Below, piece after piece: positions 44,771 through 53,573 of a stretch of 64,000 nt of DNA. This DNA is from Caldimonas mangrovi. Its GTDB lineage: Bacteria > Pseudomonadota > Gammaproteobacteria > Burkholderiales > Burkholderiaceae_C. Under the pieces are notes generated by a model that worked only from the letters and a program-made list of their open reading frames with translations, ran no database searches and was not told where the DNA came from. The translations under genes were made by a program, and so were the position numbers. Positions within the stretch are counted from its first letter, which is position 1. Every line of letters starts with the position of its first letter. The stretch is taken from NCBI RefSeq assembly GCF_023721835.1, contig NZ_JAMKFE010000002.1, positions 186,001-250,000 of the forward strand, given 5' to 3'.

Positions 44771-45514
44771 ATGTCGGCAATGATCGAAATCAAGAACGTC
44801 AGCAAGTGGTACGGCACGTTCCAGGTGCTGACGGACTGCACCACCAGCGTGCAGAAGGGCGAAGTGGTCGTGGTGTGCGGCCCGTCGGGCTCGGGCAAGT
44901 CCACGCTGATCAAGACGGTCAACGCGCTGGAGCCTTTCCAGCAGGGCGACATCCTGGTCGACGGCGTGTCGATCGGCGATCCCAAGACCAACCTGCCCAA
45001 GCTGCGCTCGCGCGTGGGCATGGTGTTCCAGCACTTCGAGCTGTTCCCTCACCTGAGCGTGACCGAGAACCTCACGCTCGCGCAGATCAAGGTGCTGGGC
45101 CGCAGCAAGGACGAGGCACGCGTGCGCGGCCTGAAGATGCTCGAGCGCGTGGGGCTGACGGCACACAAGGACAAGTTCCCCGGGCAGCTGTCGGGCGGCC
45201 AGCAGCAGCGCGTGGCGATTGCACGTGCGCTCAGCATGGACCCGATCGTGATGCTGTTCGACGAGCCGACGTCGGCGCTCGACCCCGAGATGGTCGGCGA
45301 GGTGCTCGACGTGATGGTGCAGCTGGCGCACGAAGGCATGACGATGATGTGCGTGACCCACGAGATGGGGTTTGCACGCAAGGTCAGCCATCGGGTGGTC
45401 TTCATGGACCAGGGGAAGATCATCGAGGACTGCAAGAAGGAGGAGTTCTTCGGCAATCCCGAGGCGCGGTCGACGCGGGCGAAGGACTTCTTGTCGAAGA
45501 TTCTTCAACATTGA
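44771..45514 (+). CDS. gltL: Glutamate/aspartate ABC transporter ATPase
   Basis: 247 residues, a polar-amino-acid ATPase. Walker [22 protein letters not shown] loop [13 protein letters not shown], signature [15 protein letters not shown], Walker [16 protein letters not shown] and switch His in CVTHEMGF. It powers GltJK. The gene ends the cluster; a GC hairpin with T-rich tail (45520-45548) follows. Confidence 0.95.
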   Translation: MSAMIEIKNVSKWYGTFQVLTDCTTSVQKGEVVVVCGPSGSGKSTLIKTVNALEPFQQGDILVDGVSIGDPKTNLPKLRSRVGMVFQHFELFPHLSVTENLTLAQIKVLGRSKDEARVRGLKMLERVGLTAHKDKFPGQLSGGQQQRVAIARALSMDPIVMLFDEPTSALDPEMVGEVLDVMVQLAHEGMTMMCVTHEMGFARKVSHRVVFMDQGKIIEDCKKEEFFGNPEARSTRAKDFLSKILQH

Positions 45515-45519
45515 TGGGG

Positions 45520-45548
45520 GGCGGCGGTAGCTGCCGCCTGGGCCTTTT
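45520..45548 (+). terminator. Hairpin terminator after gltL
   Basis: GGCGGC (45520-45525) pairs with GCCGCC (45533-45538), then tgggccttttg. The short T-run after the stem, right after the gltL stop, supports intrinsic termination. Confidence 0.6.
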
Positions 45549-45600
45549 GCGGGGCGGGTGGGTTGCCTGTCTTGCTTCTTGTCGCGGTGTCGCACATTCC

Positions 45601-46134
45601 GCTGCCGCGCCGGGAGTCCGCCCCGGCGGGCGGGTAACTTTCATTTGCTGGCCCAAATGAAAGTCACCAAAGCAAAGGGCCTTAAGTCAAACACCATGCA
45701 CTCTGACCGTTGAGCTTCTTGCACTCGGTCCGGCGGGCGGCCTATTAATGCCGTGCTGGCTAGAGAAGCCGCACACCTGTTGTTTCGGTCCGAAGCGGAC
45801 CGAATACCGGGACCGAAGACAAGACAGAAGCAAGACGACAGTGGTCTGAGTGCTCAGGTGAACTGAGCGTCCGCTTTCAGCATTTCGGGCTCGCTACGCA
45901 TCGCCCTGGTTGTTCCTGACTTCCTCCAGGGTCTCGCGCAGCGGACCCGTAGCGTTGGACGAGCAGGTGGTTCTAGCCCATTCGACAGGGATCGACCGCC
46001 CGCTGGGCCGGCGGGAAGAAGCACAACGGTCAGAGTGCATGGTGTTGCATTCAGGCCCTTTGCTTTGGTGACTTTCATTTGGGCCAGCAAATGAAAGTTA
46101 CCCGCCCGCCGGGGCGGACTCCCGGCTCGGCAGC
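45601..46134. mobile_element. Fold-back element with 82-bp inverted arms
   Basis: The left arm (45601-45682) and the right arm (46053-46134) are inverted copies that differ at one of 82 bases. The similarity continues inward (45691-45720 against 46016-46046, with few differences). Each arm holds the hairpin ACTTTCATTTG/CAAATGAAAGT (45637-45664 and 46071-46098), and the centre has a perfect hairpin TTCGGTCCG-AAG-CGGACCGAA (45784-45804). No convincing coding region or transposase lies inside. It could be a MITE-like non-autonomous element or two REP-type repeats in inverted order. No target duplication was seen. Confidence 0.65.
45683..46052. other. Central part of the fold-back element, no gene seen
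   Basis: Apart from the inner extension of the arms and the hairpin at 45784-45804, nothing recognisable is present. A minus-strand frame of 78 codons (45854-46090) runs into the right arm; it has no family match, poor codon character and is probably not a gene. Confidence 0.5.
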
Positions 46135-46157
46135 ACGATGGAATTCATCGGTCTAAG

Positions 46158-46182
46158 CAGCAGGCAGCAGGCAGCAGGCAGC
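46158..46182. repeat. Short tandem repeat, CAGCAGG x about 3.6
   Basis: Three full copies of the 7-base unit CAGCAGG plus a partial one. It sits between the fold-back element and the end of the aldehyde dehydrogenase gene. It is non-coding, so a phase-variation role is unlikely. Confidence 0.7.
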
Positions 46183-46209
46183 ACAAACGCACCCCGCACA
46201 GCGGCACCC

Positions 46210-47661
46210 TCAAAACGGATAGTGCCGATGCCCCGATTGAACCGTGATCCACCGCAACTCGGTGAACTCCGCAATCGCGGCCTTCCCCCCGAAGCGCCCA
46301 TACCCTGACGCCTTGACGCCCCCAAAAGGCATTTGCGCCTCGTCGTGCACCGTCGGCCCGTTCACGTGGCAGATCCCCGACTCGATCCGCCGGGCGACAT
46401 CCAACGCACGTGTGACATCTCGCCCGAACACCGCCGACGACAAGCCGTATTCGGTGTCGTTGGCCACGCGAACCGCTTCGTCGACGCCGCGCACGCGCAC
46501 CACCGTGACGATGGGCCCGAACGACTCCTCGCCATAGATGCGCATCCCCGGCTTCACGTGGTCGAGCACGTGTGCGCTCATCAGGGTGCCGTCGCTGGTG
46601 CCGCCGGCCACCAGCCTGGCGCCCTGGGCGATGGCGTCTTCCAGCATGGCCTGCACCCGTTCCACCGTGCTCAGATCGACCACCGAGCCGAGGACCGCCT
46701 TGCCCTCTCGCGGATCGCCCACGGTCAGCGAGTTCGCCTTCGCGGCAAAACGCCGCACGAACTCGTCGGCGACGGCCTCGTCGACGACGATGCGCTCGGT
46801 CGACATGCAGATCTGCCCCTGGTTCATGAAGGCCCCGAAGGCCGCCGCGTTGACCGCCTCGTCGAGGTCGGCGTCGTCCAGCACCACCAGCGGCGCCTTG
46901 CCGCCGAGTTCCAGCAGCACCGGCTTCAAATGCTCGGCGGCTTTCATCGCAATGATCCGGCCGACCCTGGAGCTGCCGGTGAAGTTGATGCGGCGCACTG
47001 CGGGGTGGGCGATCAGCGCCTCGACAACCGCCGCAGCGTCCTGCGGCGCATTGCTGATCACGTTGACGGCGCCGGCGGGCAGGCCGGCGTCGCGCAGCAC
47101 CGTGCCGATCAGCCGGTGCGTGCCGGGGCACAGCTCGGAGGCCTTCATCACCACGGTGTTGCCGCAGGCCAGCGGCATCGCGAGCGCGCGCGTACCGAGG
47201 ATGACCGGTGCATTCCAGGGAGCCATGCCGACCACCACGCCGACCGGCTGGCGGTGGCCCATGGCGAGGCTGCCGGGCACGTCGGACGGGATGACCTCGC
47301 CAGCGATCTGGGTCGTCATCGAAGCGGCCTCGCGCAGCATGTTGGCGGCCAGCATGCAGTTGAAGCCGGCCCAGCCTGCCGTGGCGCCGGTTTCGGCGGC
47401 CATCAGTGCGATGAACTCGGCCGTGCGCGCTTCCAGGGCGTCGGCCGCGGCGTTCAGCAGCTTGCGGCGTGCGCCGGGGCCCAGTGCCGACCAGGCGGGG
47501 AAGGCCGTTGCCGCGGCGTCGCAGGCGGCCCGGGCGTCCGCGACGCTGGCCGCGGCGGCCCGGGTGGCCACCTCGCCGGTCATCGGGTTGTTGCGGTCAA
47601 AGGTGGCGCCGCCAGCGGCGGGCCGGTCGGCGTTGGCGACGAGGAGATCGGTCGTAAACAT
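46210..47661 (-). CDS. Aldehyde dehydrogenase (vanillin/salicylaldehyde dehydrogenase-like)
   Basis: 483 residues from ATG 47661 (AGGAGG ribosome site). NAD(P)-dependent oxidation of an aldehyde to the acid. Motifs: APWNAPVILGTRALAMPLAC, the catalytic Glu in LLELGGKAPLV, the catalytic Cys C285 in NQGQICMSTERIVV, and YGEESFGPIV. The N-terminal and active-site sequences resemble the salicylaldehyde/vanillin dehydrogenase group, so an aromatic aldehyde is likely. It follows the livFGMHK genes on the same strand; the transporter may bring in the precursor. Confidence 0.88.
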   Translation of the reverse strand: MFTTDLLVANADRPAAGGATFDRNNPMTGEVATRAAAASVADARAACDAAATAFPAWSALGPGARRKLLNAAADALEARTAEFIALMAAETGATAGWAGFNCMLAANMLREAASMTTQIAGEVIPSDVPGSLAMGHRQPVGVVVGMAPWNAPVILGTRALAMPLACGNTVVMKASELCPGTHRLIGTVLRDAGLPAGAVNVISNAPQDAAAVVEALIAHPAVRRINFTGSSRVGRIIAMKAAEHLKPVLLELGGKAPLVVLDDADLDEAVNAAAFGAFMNQGQICMSTERIVVDEAVADEFVRRFAAKANSLTVGDPREGKAVLGSVVDLSTVERVQAMLEDAIAQGARLVAGGTSDGTLMSAHVLDHVKPGMRIYGEESFGPIVTVVRVRGVDEAVRVANDTEYGLSSAVFGRDVTRALDVARRIESGICHVNGPTVHDEAQMPFGGVKASGYGRFGGKAAIAEFTELRWITVQSGHRHYPF

Positions 47662-47697
47662 GAGGCATCCTCCTGAGGGTTGCAAAGGTTGGGGGCA

Positions 47698-48420
47698 TCA
47701 GGCCGCGGCAGGCGCGGCGCCGAGATACGCACGCCGCACGGCCGGGTCGTCGCGCAGCGCGGCCGCGCTGCCTTCCCCGGCGAGGCGGCCGTTTTCGAGC
47801 AGGCAGCCGCGGTCGGCAATCGCCAAGCTGCGCGCTGCGTTCTGCTCGACCATCAACACACCGACGCCGAGAGTGCGAATGCGCGCCAGTGCGGCGAACA
47901 GCTCCTTGCACATCAGCGGCGACAGGCCGAGCGACGGCTCGTCGAGCAGCAGCACCTGGGGCGCCGACATCAGCGCGCGGCCCACGGCCACCATCTGCTG
48001 CTCGCCGCCGCTCATCGTGCGCACGGCTTGCGGCAGCCGCTCGGCCAGCCGCGGGAACAACGCGAGCACCTGCTCCAGCGTGTCGGCCTCGCGTTCTCGT
48101 GCATGACGCGGCCAGGCCCCCAGGCGCAGGTTCTCCCGTACCGTGAGGTCGCCGAACACACCGCGTCCTTCCGGCACCAGCGCGAGGCCGGCGTCGACGA
48201 TGCGGTGGGCGGGGCGGGCCACCAGCTCCTTGCCGGCCAGCCGCACGCTGGCGCCGGGCAACATCGGCACCATGCCGCCGAGCGCCTTCAGGAATGACGA
48301 CTTGCCCGCCCCGTTGGCCCCCAGCATCACGACGATCTCGCCGGCGGCTACCGACAGTGAGACGCCGTCGAGCGCGCGGTGCTTGCCATAGCTCACCGAG
48401 ACGTTGCGCACCTCAAGCAT
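47698..48420 (-). CDS. livF: LivF-type ABC transporter ATPase
   Basis: 240 residues. LivF signature order: YGKHRALDGVSLSV, Walker A GANGAGKSSFLKAL, signature MSGGEQQMVAVGRALM, Walker B LLLDEPSLGLSPLM and LMVEQNAARSL. Second ATPase of a branched-chain-amino-acid-type transporter. It overlaps livG by eight bases and ends 36 bases before the aldehyde dehydrogenase gene. Confidence 0.92.
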   Translation of the reverse strand: MLEVRNVSVSYGKHRALDGVSLSVAAGEIVVMLGANGAGKSSFLKALGGMVPMLPGASVRLAGKELVARPAHRIVDAGLALVPEGRGVFGDLTVRENLRLGAWPRHAREREADTLEQVLALFPRLAERLPQAVRTMSGGEQQMVAVGRALMSAPQVLLLDEPSLGLSPLMCKELFAALARIRTLGVGVLMVEQNAARSLAIADRGCLLENGRLAGEGSAAALRDDPAVRRAYLGAAPAAA

Positions 48421-49165
48421 GCTGGACTCCGTGCGCTGCGTCGTCTTCTTCTCCCAGGTAGGCCTTCACGACGTGCGGGTCGGCCAGCACCTCGCGCGTC
48501 GGCCCTGCGGCGATGCGCACGCCGGCGCTCATCACCACGCAGCGGTCGCACAACGAGTGCACCGCATCCATCACGTGTTCCACCAGCACGACGGTCAGCC
48601 CCTCGTCGCGCAGCGACCGCACCAGGGCGATGCCCGTGCGCAACTCGGTCGGGTTCAGCCCTGCGAGCCATTCGTCGAGCAGCAGCAGGCGCGGCTGCAA
48701 TGCCAGCGCGCGCGCCAACTCGAGCCGCTTCTGGTCGATGTACGTCAGTTCGGCCGCCGCCAGCGTTTCACGGCCGGCCAGCCCGACCCGCGCGAGCAGC
48801 CTTTCGGCTTCCGAGTGGGCAGCACGGCCGTGCAAGCCGTGCGGGCGGAACGCGAGCCCGGCCTCGACGTTCTCGCGGCAGTTCATCGAAGCGAGCACGC
48901 GCACCAGTTGGAAGGTGCGTGCCACACCCAGGCGGGCAATGCGGTGCGGCCGTTCGCGGGCCAGGTCGACGCCGTCGAACAGCACCTGCCCGGCATCGGC
49001 CCGCAGCGCGCCCGAGATCAGGTTCATCGCGGTCGTCTTGCCCGAGCCGTTGGGCCCGAGCAGCCCGACCACCTCGCCGGGCATCACGTCGAAGTGCAGG
49101 TCGTTGACTGCGACCAGGCCGCCGAAGCGCTTGGACAGGCCGGACACGCGTAGCAGCGGGCTCAT
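48413..49165 (-). CDS. livG: LivG-type ABC transporter ATPase
   Basis: 250 residues from ATG 49165. LivG order: FGGLVAVNDLHFDVMPGEVV, Walker A GPNGSGKTTAMNLI, GVARTFQLVRVLASM, a signature that departs from LSGG (AAAELTYIDQKRLELARAL), Walker B LLLLDEWLAGLNPTE, where an uncommon Trp replaces the usual Pro after the catalytic Glu. The non-standard signature (ELTYIDQKR instead of LSYGQQR) is notable. It overlaps livM by four bases. Confidence 0.9.
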   Translation of the reverse strand: MSPLLRVSGLSKRFGGLVAVNDLHFDVMPGEVVGLLGPNGSGKTTAMNLISGALRADAGQVLFDGVDLARERPHRIARLGVARTFQLVRVLASMNCRENVEAGLAFRPHGLHGRAAHSEAERLLARVGLAGRETLAAAELTYIDQKRLELARALALQPRLLLLDEWLAGLNPTELRTGIALVRSLRDEGLTVVLVEHVMDAVHSLCDRCVVMSAGVRIAAGPTREVLADPHVVKAYLGEEDDAAHGVQHA

Positions 49166-50100
49166 CGCACGATCTCCACGGCAGACGCTTCCGTGGGACG
49201 CGGCTTGCGTCGCAGCCAGCCGGCGGCGAGTTCGATCACGCCGTGCGGCACGAAGTAGACGATCAGCATGAAGACCAGCCCGAGCAGGATCGAGAAGTGG
49301 TTCGGAAAGCTGGCCGACAGCCATTCGAACAGCAGCACCAGCGGGACGGCACCCGCCAGCGGGCCGAACAGGCGCCCGGCACCGCCGAGCAGCGCCATGA
49401 TCAGCACCTGGAAACTGACGGTCGGATTGAAGGCAATGGCCGGGTCGATGTAGGTCCAGCGCGGCGCCATCACCGCGCCGGTCAGTGCGATGAAACCGGA
49501 ACTCAGCGCGAACAGCAGCACTTTCATGACGGTGGTGTCGATACCGACGTGCGTGGCCACGGTCTCGTCGTCGCCGATGACGCGCAGCGCCAGGCCGAGC
49601 CGCGAGCGGCGGATCCACCAGCCGGTGCCGAGCACCAGCACCAGCAGCGCCAGCAGCTGCCCGTAGATCTGCGTCTGCGTCACATCGACGAACACATAGC
49701 GCCCGATCGACCGGGTGACGTTGACTTCGTACCACGTGACCCCCTGGCGGATCAGCTCGGCCAGCCCGAAGGTGAAGATCACGAAGTACACGCCCGACAG
49801 CCGCAGCGTCGCGAGCCCGACGACCAGCGCGATGGCCACGCCGATGACGAGCGCGATGGCCAGCACCACCGGCAGCGGCAGCGCCTCGCCGAACACGGCG
49901 AAGGTGTAGGCGCCAATGCCGAAGAACGCGACGGTGGCCAGCGAGATGTAGCGCGTCGGCCCGGAGAACAGCGCCCAGGCGGTCGCCATCACGCCGTACT
50001 GCAGCAGGTTGATCGCGAGCGACAGCCAGTAGTCGTTCGCCAGCAGCCACGGCAGTGCCGACAGCGCCGCAACGATAGCGAGCAGCAGCAAGGCCTTCAT
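49162..50100 (-). CDS. livM: LivM-type ABC transporter permease
   Basis: 312 residues from ATG 50100, with about eight to ten membrane helices and the Liv permease segments ALFSGPTRYISLATVAFFGI, RLSGVYFVIFTFGLAELIRQ and GGAGRLFGPLAGAV. It pairs with LivH. The start overlaps the livH stop by four bases. Confidence 0.92.
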   Translation of the reverse strand: MKALLLLAIVAALSALPWLLANDYWLSLAINLLQYGVMATAWALFSGPTRYISLATVAFFGIGAYTFAVFGEALPLPVVLAIALVIGVAIALVVGLATLRLSGVYFVIFTFGLAELIRQGVTWYEVNVTRSIGRYVFVDVTQTQIYGQLLALLVLVLGTGWWIRRSRLGLALRVIGDDETVATHVGIDTTVMKVLLFALSSGFIALTGAVMAPRWTYIDPAIAFNPTVSFQVLIMALLGGAGRLFGPLAGAVPLVLLFEWLSASFPNHFSILLGLVFMLIVYFVPHGVIELAAGWLRRKPRPTEASAVEIVR

Positions 50101-50972
50101 CGTGCCGCCTTTCCGAACAGGCCGGTGGGCCGCACCAGCAGCACCCCCAGGAACAGTGCGAAGTTGACTGCCAGCGTCAACCCCGGGTCGACGAAGCGGG
50201 CCACCAGCGTCTCGGCGAAGCCGAGCAGCATGCCGGCCACCAGGCAGCCCAGCAGGTTGCCCACGCCGCCCATGATCACGACCACCAGCGCCTTCATCGC
50301 GAACACCACCCCCATCGACGCCGAGAACGGCAGGAACATGCTGACCAGCACGCCCGACGCCGCCACCAGCGCACCGCCCAGCCCGAAGGCCAGCGCCGAG
50401 GTGGCGCGCACGTCGATGCCGACCAGCGGCGCGAAGCGCGGCGCCACGGCGACCGCCCGCACGGCGGTGCCGGCACGGGTGCGCGTCAGCAGCAGGTAGA
50501 GCCCGCCGCCGATCAGCACCGCGAAGCCCAGCGCCAGCAGCCGGTTGGCCGCGACCTGGCTGCCCAGCACGTCGACCGGCACCGACAGGTAGGAGTAGCT
50601 GTAGTAGTTGCCGCCGAACAGCACCAGCGCGGCGCCCTGCATCACGAACAGCAGACCGAAGGTGGCGAGGATGCTGTCGATCTCGAGCGCCGGGCCGGCG
50701 CCGGTGCGCCGGACCAGCGGCACCAGCAGCACCTGGTAGACCACCCACTGCACCGCGAAGCCGAGCGGCAGCGCCAGGGCCAACGCGACCAGCGGGTGCC
50801 ACTGCAGCTGCGTGACGAGCACGAAGGCGCCGAAGGCCGAGGCGATCAGGAACTCGCCGTACGAGAGGTTCATGATGCGCGCGACGCCGTACTGCAGCGT
50901 CAGCCCCATCGCGATGAGGGCGTACATGCCGCCCAGCGTCAGCCCGCCGAGGGCCACGTCGATCAGGATCAT
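50097..50972 (-). CDS. livH: LivH-type ABC transporter permease
   Basis: 291 residues, about seven to eight membrane helices. LivH segments: LTLGGMYALIAMGLTLQYGV, ARIMNLSYGEFLIASAFGAF and MGGVGNLLGCLVAGMLLGF. First permease of the livHMGF run; the binding-protein gene precedes it after a 55-base gap. Confidence 0.93.
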   Translation of the reverse strand: MILIDVALGGLTLGGMYALIAMGLTLQYGVARIMNLSYGEFLIASAFGAFVLVTQLQWHPLVALALALPLGFAVQWVVYQVLLVPLVRRTGAGPALEIDSILATFGLLFVMQGAALVLFGGNYYSYSYLSVPVDVLGSQVAANRLLALGFAVLIGGGLYLLLTRTRAGTAVRAVAVAPRFAPLVGIDVRATSALAFGLGGALVAASGVLVSMFLPFSASMGVVFAMKALVVVIMGGVGNLLGCLVAGMLLGFAETLVARFVDPGLTLAVNFALFLGVLLVRPTGLFGKAAR

Positions 50973-51027
50973 GGGTAGAGACCGTGGCGAGGGCGCACTG
51001 CGTGGCGCGCTCCCGATGTGTATGAGC

Positions 51028-52239
51028 TCAGTTCTTCCAGGCCGGCTTGGGCACGACCGCCTTGCGCGCGCCGGCGCGATCGCCCGGCGCGATGGCGTGG
51101 AACTCGCCGTCCTGCCACTGGCCCACCAGCCACAGGTTGCTGTAGAGCTGTGTGTCCAGCTTCATCGGGCCGACGATGGTGTCGAAGCTGCCCTTCTTCA
51201 GCTCGGCGATGACGGCCGCACGATCGACCTTGCCGACGCGTTCGATCGCCTGCTGGAAGGCCTGCAGGCCGGCATAGGTGATCGCGCTGGCCCAGCGGTC
51301 GGGCTCACGGCCCTCGCTGGCCTGGTGGCGCTTGAAGTAGTCCTGGATCGCCGGGCTGTCGAAGTGCACGCCGCCGATGCCCATCACGCCGTCGGCATTC
51401 GCGCCGAAGCGCTGCTTGTAGACCGGGAAGGCCGTGCCGACCCCGGTGTAGAACACCTTGGGGTTCAGCCCCGCGATGCGTGCCTGGTCGGTCAGCGTCA
51501 GCGTGTCGGGCGGGTACGAGAAGGCCACGAAGACGTCGGGGGCCAATGCCTTCACCTCGCTGAGGATGGGCGCCATGTCTTGCGTGCCCAGCGGGTAGGT
51601 CTTGTCGTAGACGAGCTTGAAGCCGTGCTTCTCGACCGCCTTGCGTGCGGCATTCGACAGGTCGATGCCGAAACCGTCGGCCACGCTGACGATCGCGATG
51701 GTGTTGCCGATCCTGCCCTGCTTGCGCAGGGTTTCGAGCTGCGCCATCAGGCCTTCGGCGTACTGCGAGCCCATGCCCAGGAAAAAGAAGGCGTTGGGCC
51801 AGCGCTTGGCGAGGTCCGCGGCGCGGTCGGTCACTGCGGTCAGCGCCAGCTGCGGATAGCCGTGCTTGTGGAAGGTGGGCCCCACCGCGAGGTTGAGCGC
51901 GGTGCCCCAGGGCGGCAGCACGAAGTCGACCTTGTCCTGCGTGATCAACCGTTCGATCGCACGCACCGCTTCTTCGGAGCTGGAGCGGTCGTCGTACTCG
52001 ACCACCTCGATCGGTACGCGGCGGCTGCCGAGCTTCAGGCCGCCGGCGGCATTCACTTCCTTCACCCACAGCTGGTAGTTGGGCGTCTGCGTGGTGGCGG
52101 TGCCGCCGGCGTTCGGCCCCGTTTTCGACAGCGCCCAGCCGATGCGAACCTTGTCCTGCGCGGCGGCGGGGCCGGCGGCCAGTGCCAGCGCGGCGAAGGC
52201 GGCGGCCGTGCAGGCCGAAAGGAAGCGTCGTCTGGTCAC
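51028..52239 (-). CDS. Liv-type substrate-binding protein
   Basis: 403 residues. N-terminal signal with a twin-arginine-like start (TRRRFLSACTAAAFAALALA, cleavage after AQA). Mature part: VRIGWALSKTGPNAGGTATT, NAAGGLKLGSRRVPIEVVEY. It belongs to the branch of Liv-type proteins that often bind aromatic or branched compounds rather than leucine. It leads the operon with livHMGF and the aldehyde dehydrogenase gene, divergent from an AraC regulator. Confidence 0.9.
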   Translation of the reverse strand: MTRRRFLSACTAAAFAALALAAGPAAAQDKVRIGWALSKTGPNAGGTATTQTPNYQLWVKEVNAAGGLKLGSRRVPIEVVEYDDRSSSEEAVRAIERLITQDKVDFVLPPWGTALNLAVGPTFHKHGYPQLALTAVTDRAADLAKRWPNAFFFLGMGSQYAEGLMAQLETLRKQGRIGNTIAIVSVADGFGIDLSNAARKAVEKHGFKLVYDKTYPLGTQDMAPILSEVKALAPDVFVAFSYPPDTLTLTDQARIAGLNPKVFYTGVGTAFPVYKQRFGANADGVMGIGGVHFDSPAIQDYFKRHQASEGREPDRWASAITYAGLQAFQQAIERVGKVDRAAVIAELKKGSFDTIVGPMKLDTQLYSNLWLVGQWQDGEFHAIAPGDRAGARKAVVPKPAWKN

Positions 52240-52313
52240 GGGGTGTCTCCTCGGTAGGCGTGCCGCACCTCTTGCAGCGTGGCCACGAATGCTAGGAATC
52301 CGCGGGTCGCTGT

Positions 52314-52395
52314 GCTTGCCTGCCAGTGCGCGTAGCGCTTGCCTGCCAGCGCACGACGGCGGGGGAAAACCCTAGACGAACAGCGCACGACGGCG
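52314..52395 (+). promoter_or_regulatory. Direct repeats in the binding-protein / AraC control region
   Basis: GCTTGCCTGCCAG followed by T/C and GC occurs at 52314-52330 and again at 52337-52352 (23 bases apart, about two helix turns). AGCGCACGACGGCG occurs at 52348-52361 and 52382-52395 (34 bases apart). Direct repeats spaced by helix turns fit AraC-type operators, and the divergent regulator is AraC-type. Function is inferred. Confidence 0.5.
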
Positions 52396-52455
52396 CGAGC
52401 ATGCGGCGGGATACTTGACGCCTCGCTTCGACCGCCAGGGGTTTGCCCCGCCGCC

Positions 52456-53406
52456 ATGGCTGCCACCCACTCCATTTCCACCGACGACGTGCCGGCCGGC
52501 GAGCGGCTGCACTGGTGGGGCGAGCGCATCTGGGGCTTGATCGGGCGGCTGCATTCCGACGCGTATGGCGACACGCACTTCTCGGGCAGCATCGATCACG
52601 GCGACATTGGCTATCTCACCGTGTGCCGACTGCAGGTCAGCCGCCACCGCGTGGTGCGCACGCCCAGCCTGATTCGCAGCAGCGACCGCGCCTTCCTGAA
52701 GGTCGTGGCGCAGTTGCGCGGCCACGCCTGCTTCGAGCAGCATGGCCGCAAGGCGTGGCTGGCGCCCGGCGACTGGAGCGTCTACGACACCACCGAGGCC
52801 TACACCGTGTCCAACCCCGAGGCGGTGGAGCAACTGGTGCTGCTGCTGCCCAAAGACCAGTTGATGGACCGCAGAGTGCTGGGTCCCGGCGCGATGGTGC
52901 GGCGCTTCAGCGGGTCGATGGGGGTGTCGCGGCTGGCCTACGAGATGATGAACTCGGCCTTCCGCGAAATGGAGCAACTGCCCGAGCGCAGCGGCGACGG
53001 CGTGGCCGACAGCGTGAGCCGGCTGCTGCAGCTGGCGATGCTGGAGCACATCGGCCACCCGACCGAGGTGACTCAGCGCGAGGCGCTGCGCGACCGCATC
53101 AAGCACTATGTGCAGGCCCACCTGCGCGACCCGGACTTGTCGATCGACCGCATCGCCCGCGCGCTGAACTGCAGCAAGCGCCACCTGCACGCCGTGTTCG
53201 AGCAGGAAGAAAACACGCTGGCCGACTACATCCAGATGCTGCGCCTGCAGGCCTGCCGGCGCGACCTGCTGGCGCAGGACCGTGCCCGCCAGTCGATCAC
53301 CGACATCGCGATGTCCTGGGGCTACAACAGCCCGGCGCACTTCAGTCGAGTGTTTCGCAAGGCGTATGGGGTGACACCGAGCGAGCTGCGGGCAGGGCTG
53401 GGTTGA
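52456..53406 (+). CDS. AraC-family regulator with AraC_binding_2 domain
   Basis: 316 residues from ATG 52456. The N-terminal half resembles the AraC-like ligand-binding domain found in FeaR/NahR-neighbour activators (FSGSIDHGDIGYLTVCRLQV, LAPGDWSVYDTTEAY). The C-terminal half has the AraC HTH pair (IDRIARALNCSKRHLHAVFE, ITDIAMSWGYNSPAHFSRVF). FeaR regulates aromatic amine/aldehyde oxidation in E. coli; here the regulator faces a transporter plus aldehyde dehydrogenase operon, a similar setting. Ligand unknown. Confidence 0.88.
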   Translation: MAATHSISTDDVPAGERLHWWGERIWGLIGRLHSDAYGDTHFSGSIDHGDIGYLTVCRLQVSRHRVVRTPSLIRSSDRAFLKVVAQLRGHACFEQHGRKAWLAPGDWSVYDTTEAYTVSNPEAVEQLVLLLPKDQLMDRRVLGPGAMVRRFSGSMGVSRLAYEMMNSAFREMEQLPERSGDGVADSVSRLLQLAMLEHIGHPTEVTQREALRDRIKHYVQAHLRDPDLSIDRIARALNCSKRHLHAVFEQEENTLADYIQMLRLQACRRDLLAQDRARQSITDIAMSWGYNSPAHFSRVFRKAYGVTPSELRAGLG

Positions 53407-53573
53407 GGCCATCGTTCCGGCGGTTGCGTGGCGTCGTTCCGCGCTCGTGCGTATCTGGGTCTGCTCGGTCGGAGTGTTCGGCGGGGAGCCGCTCGAGTGG
53501 GGTCGGCCGACAGCCACCGGTCAATGCAGCAGCTTCTATCGTTTCCTGCATGGTGCCCGTCGTGGCCCTGCGA

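Noticed and set aside
45854-46090. Possible 78-codon gene inside the fold-back element
   Set aside because: It reads into the inverted arm and shows no family resemblance; such frames are often mis-annotated in repeats of this kind.
48413-49165. LivG as a pseudogene because its signature motif is altered
   Set aside because: The frame is intact, Walker A and B are present and the gene overlaps its neighbours normally; the change is better reported as unusual than as inactivation.
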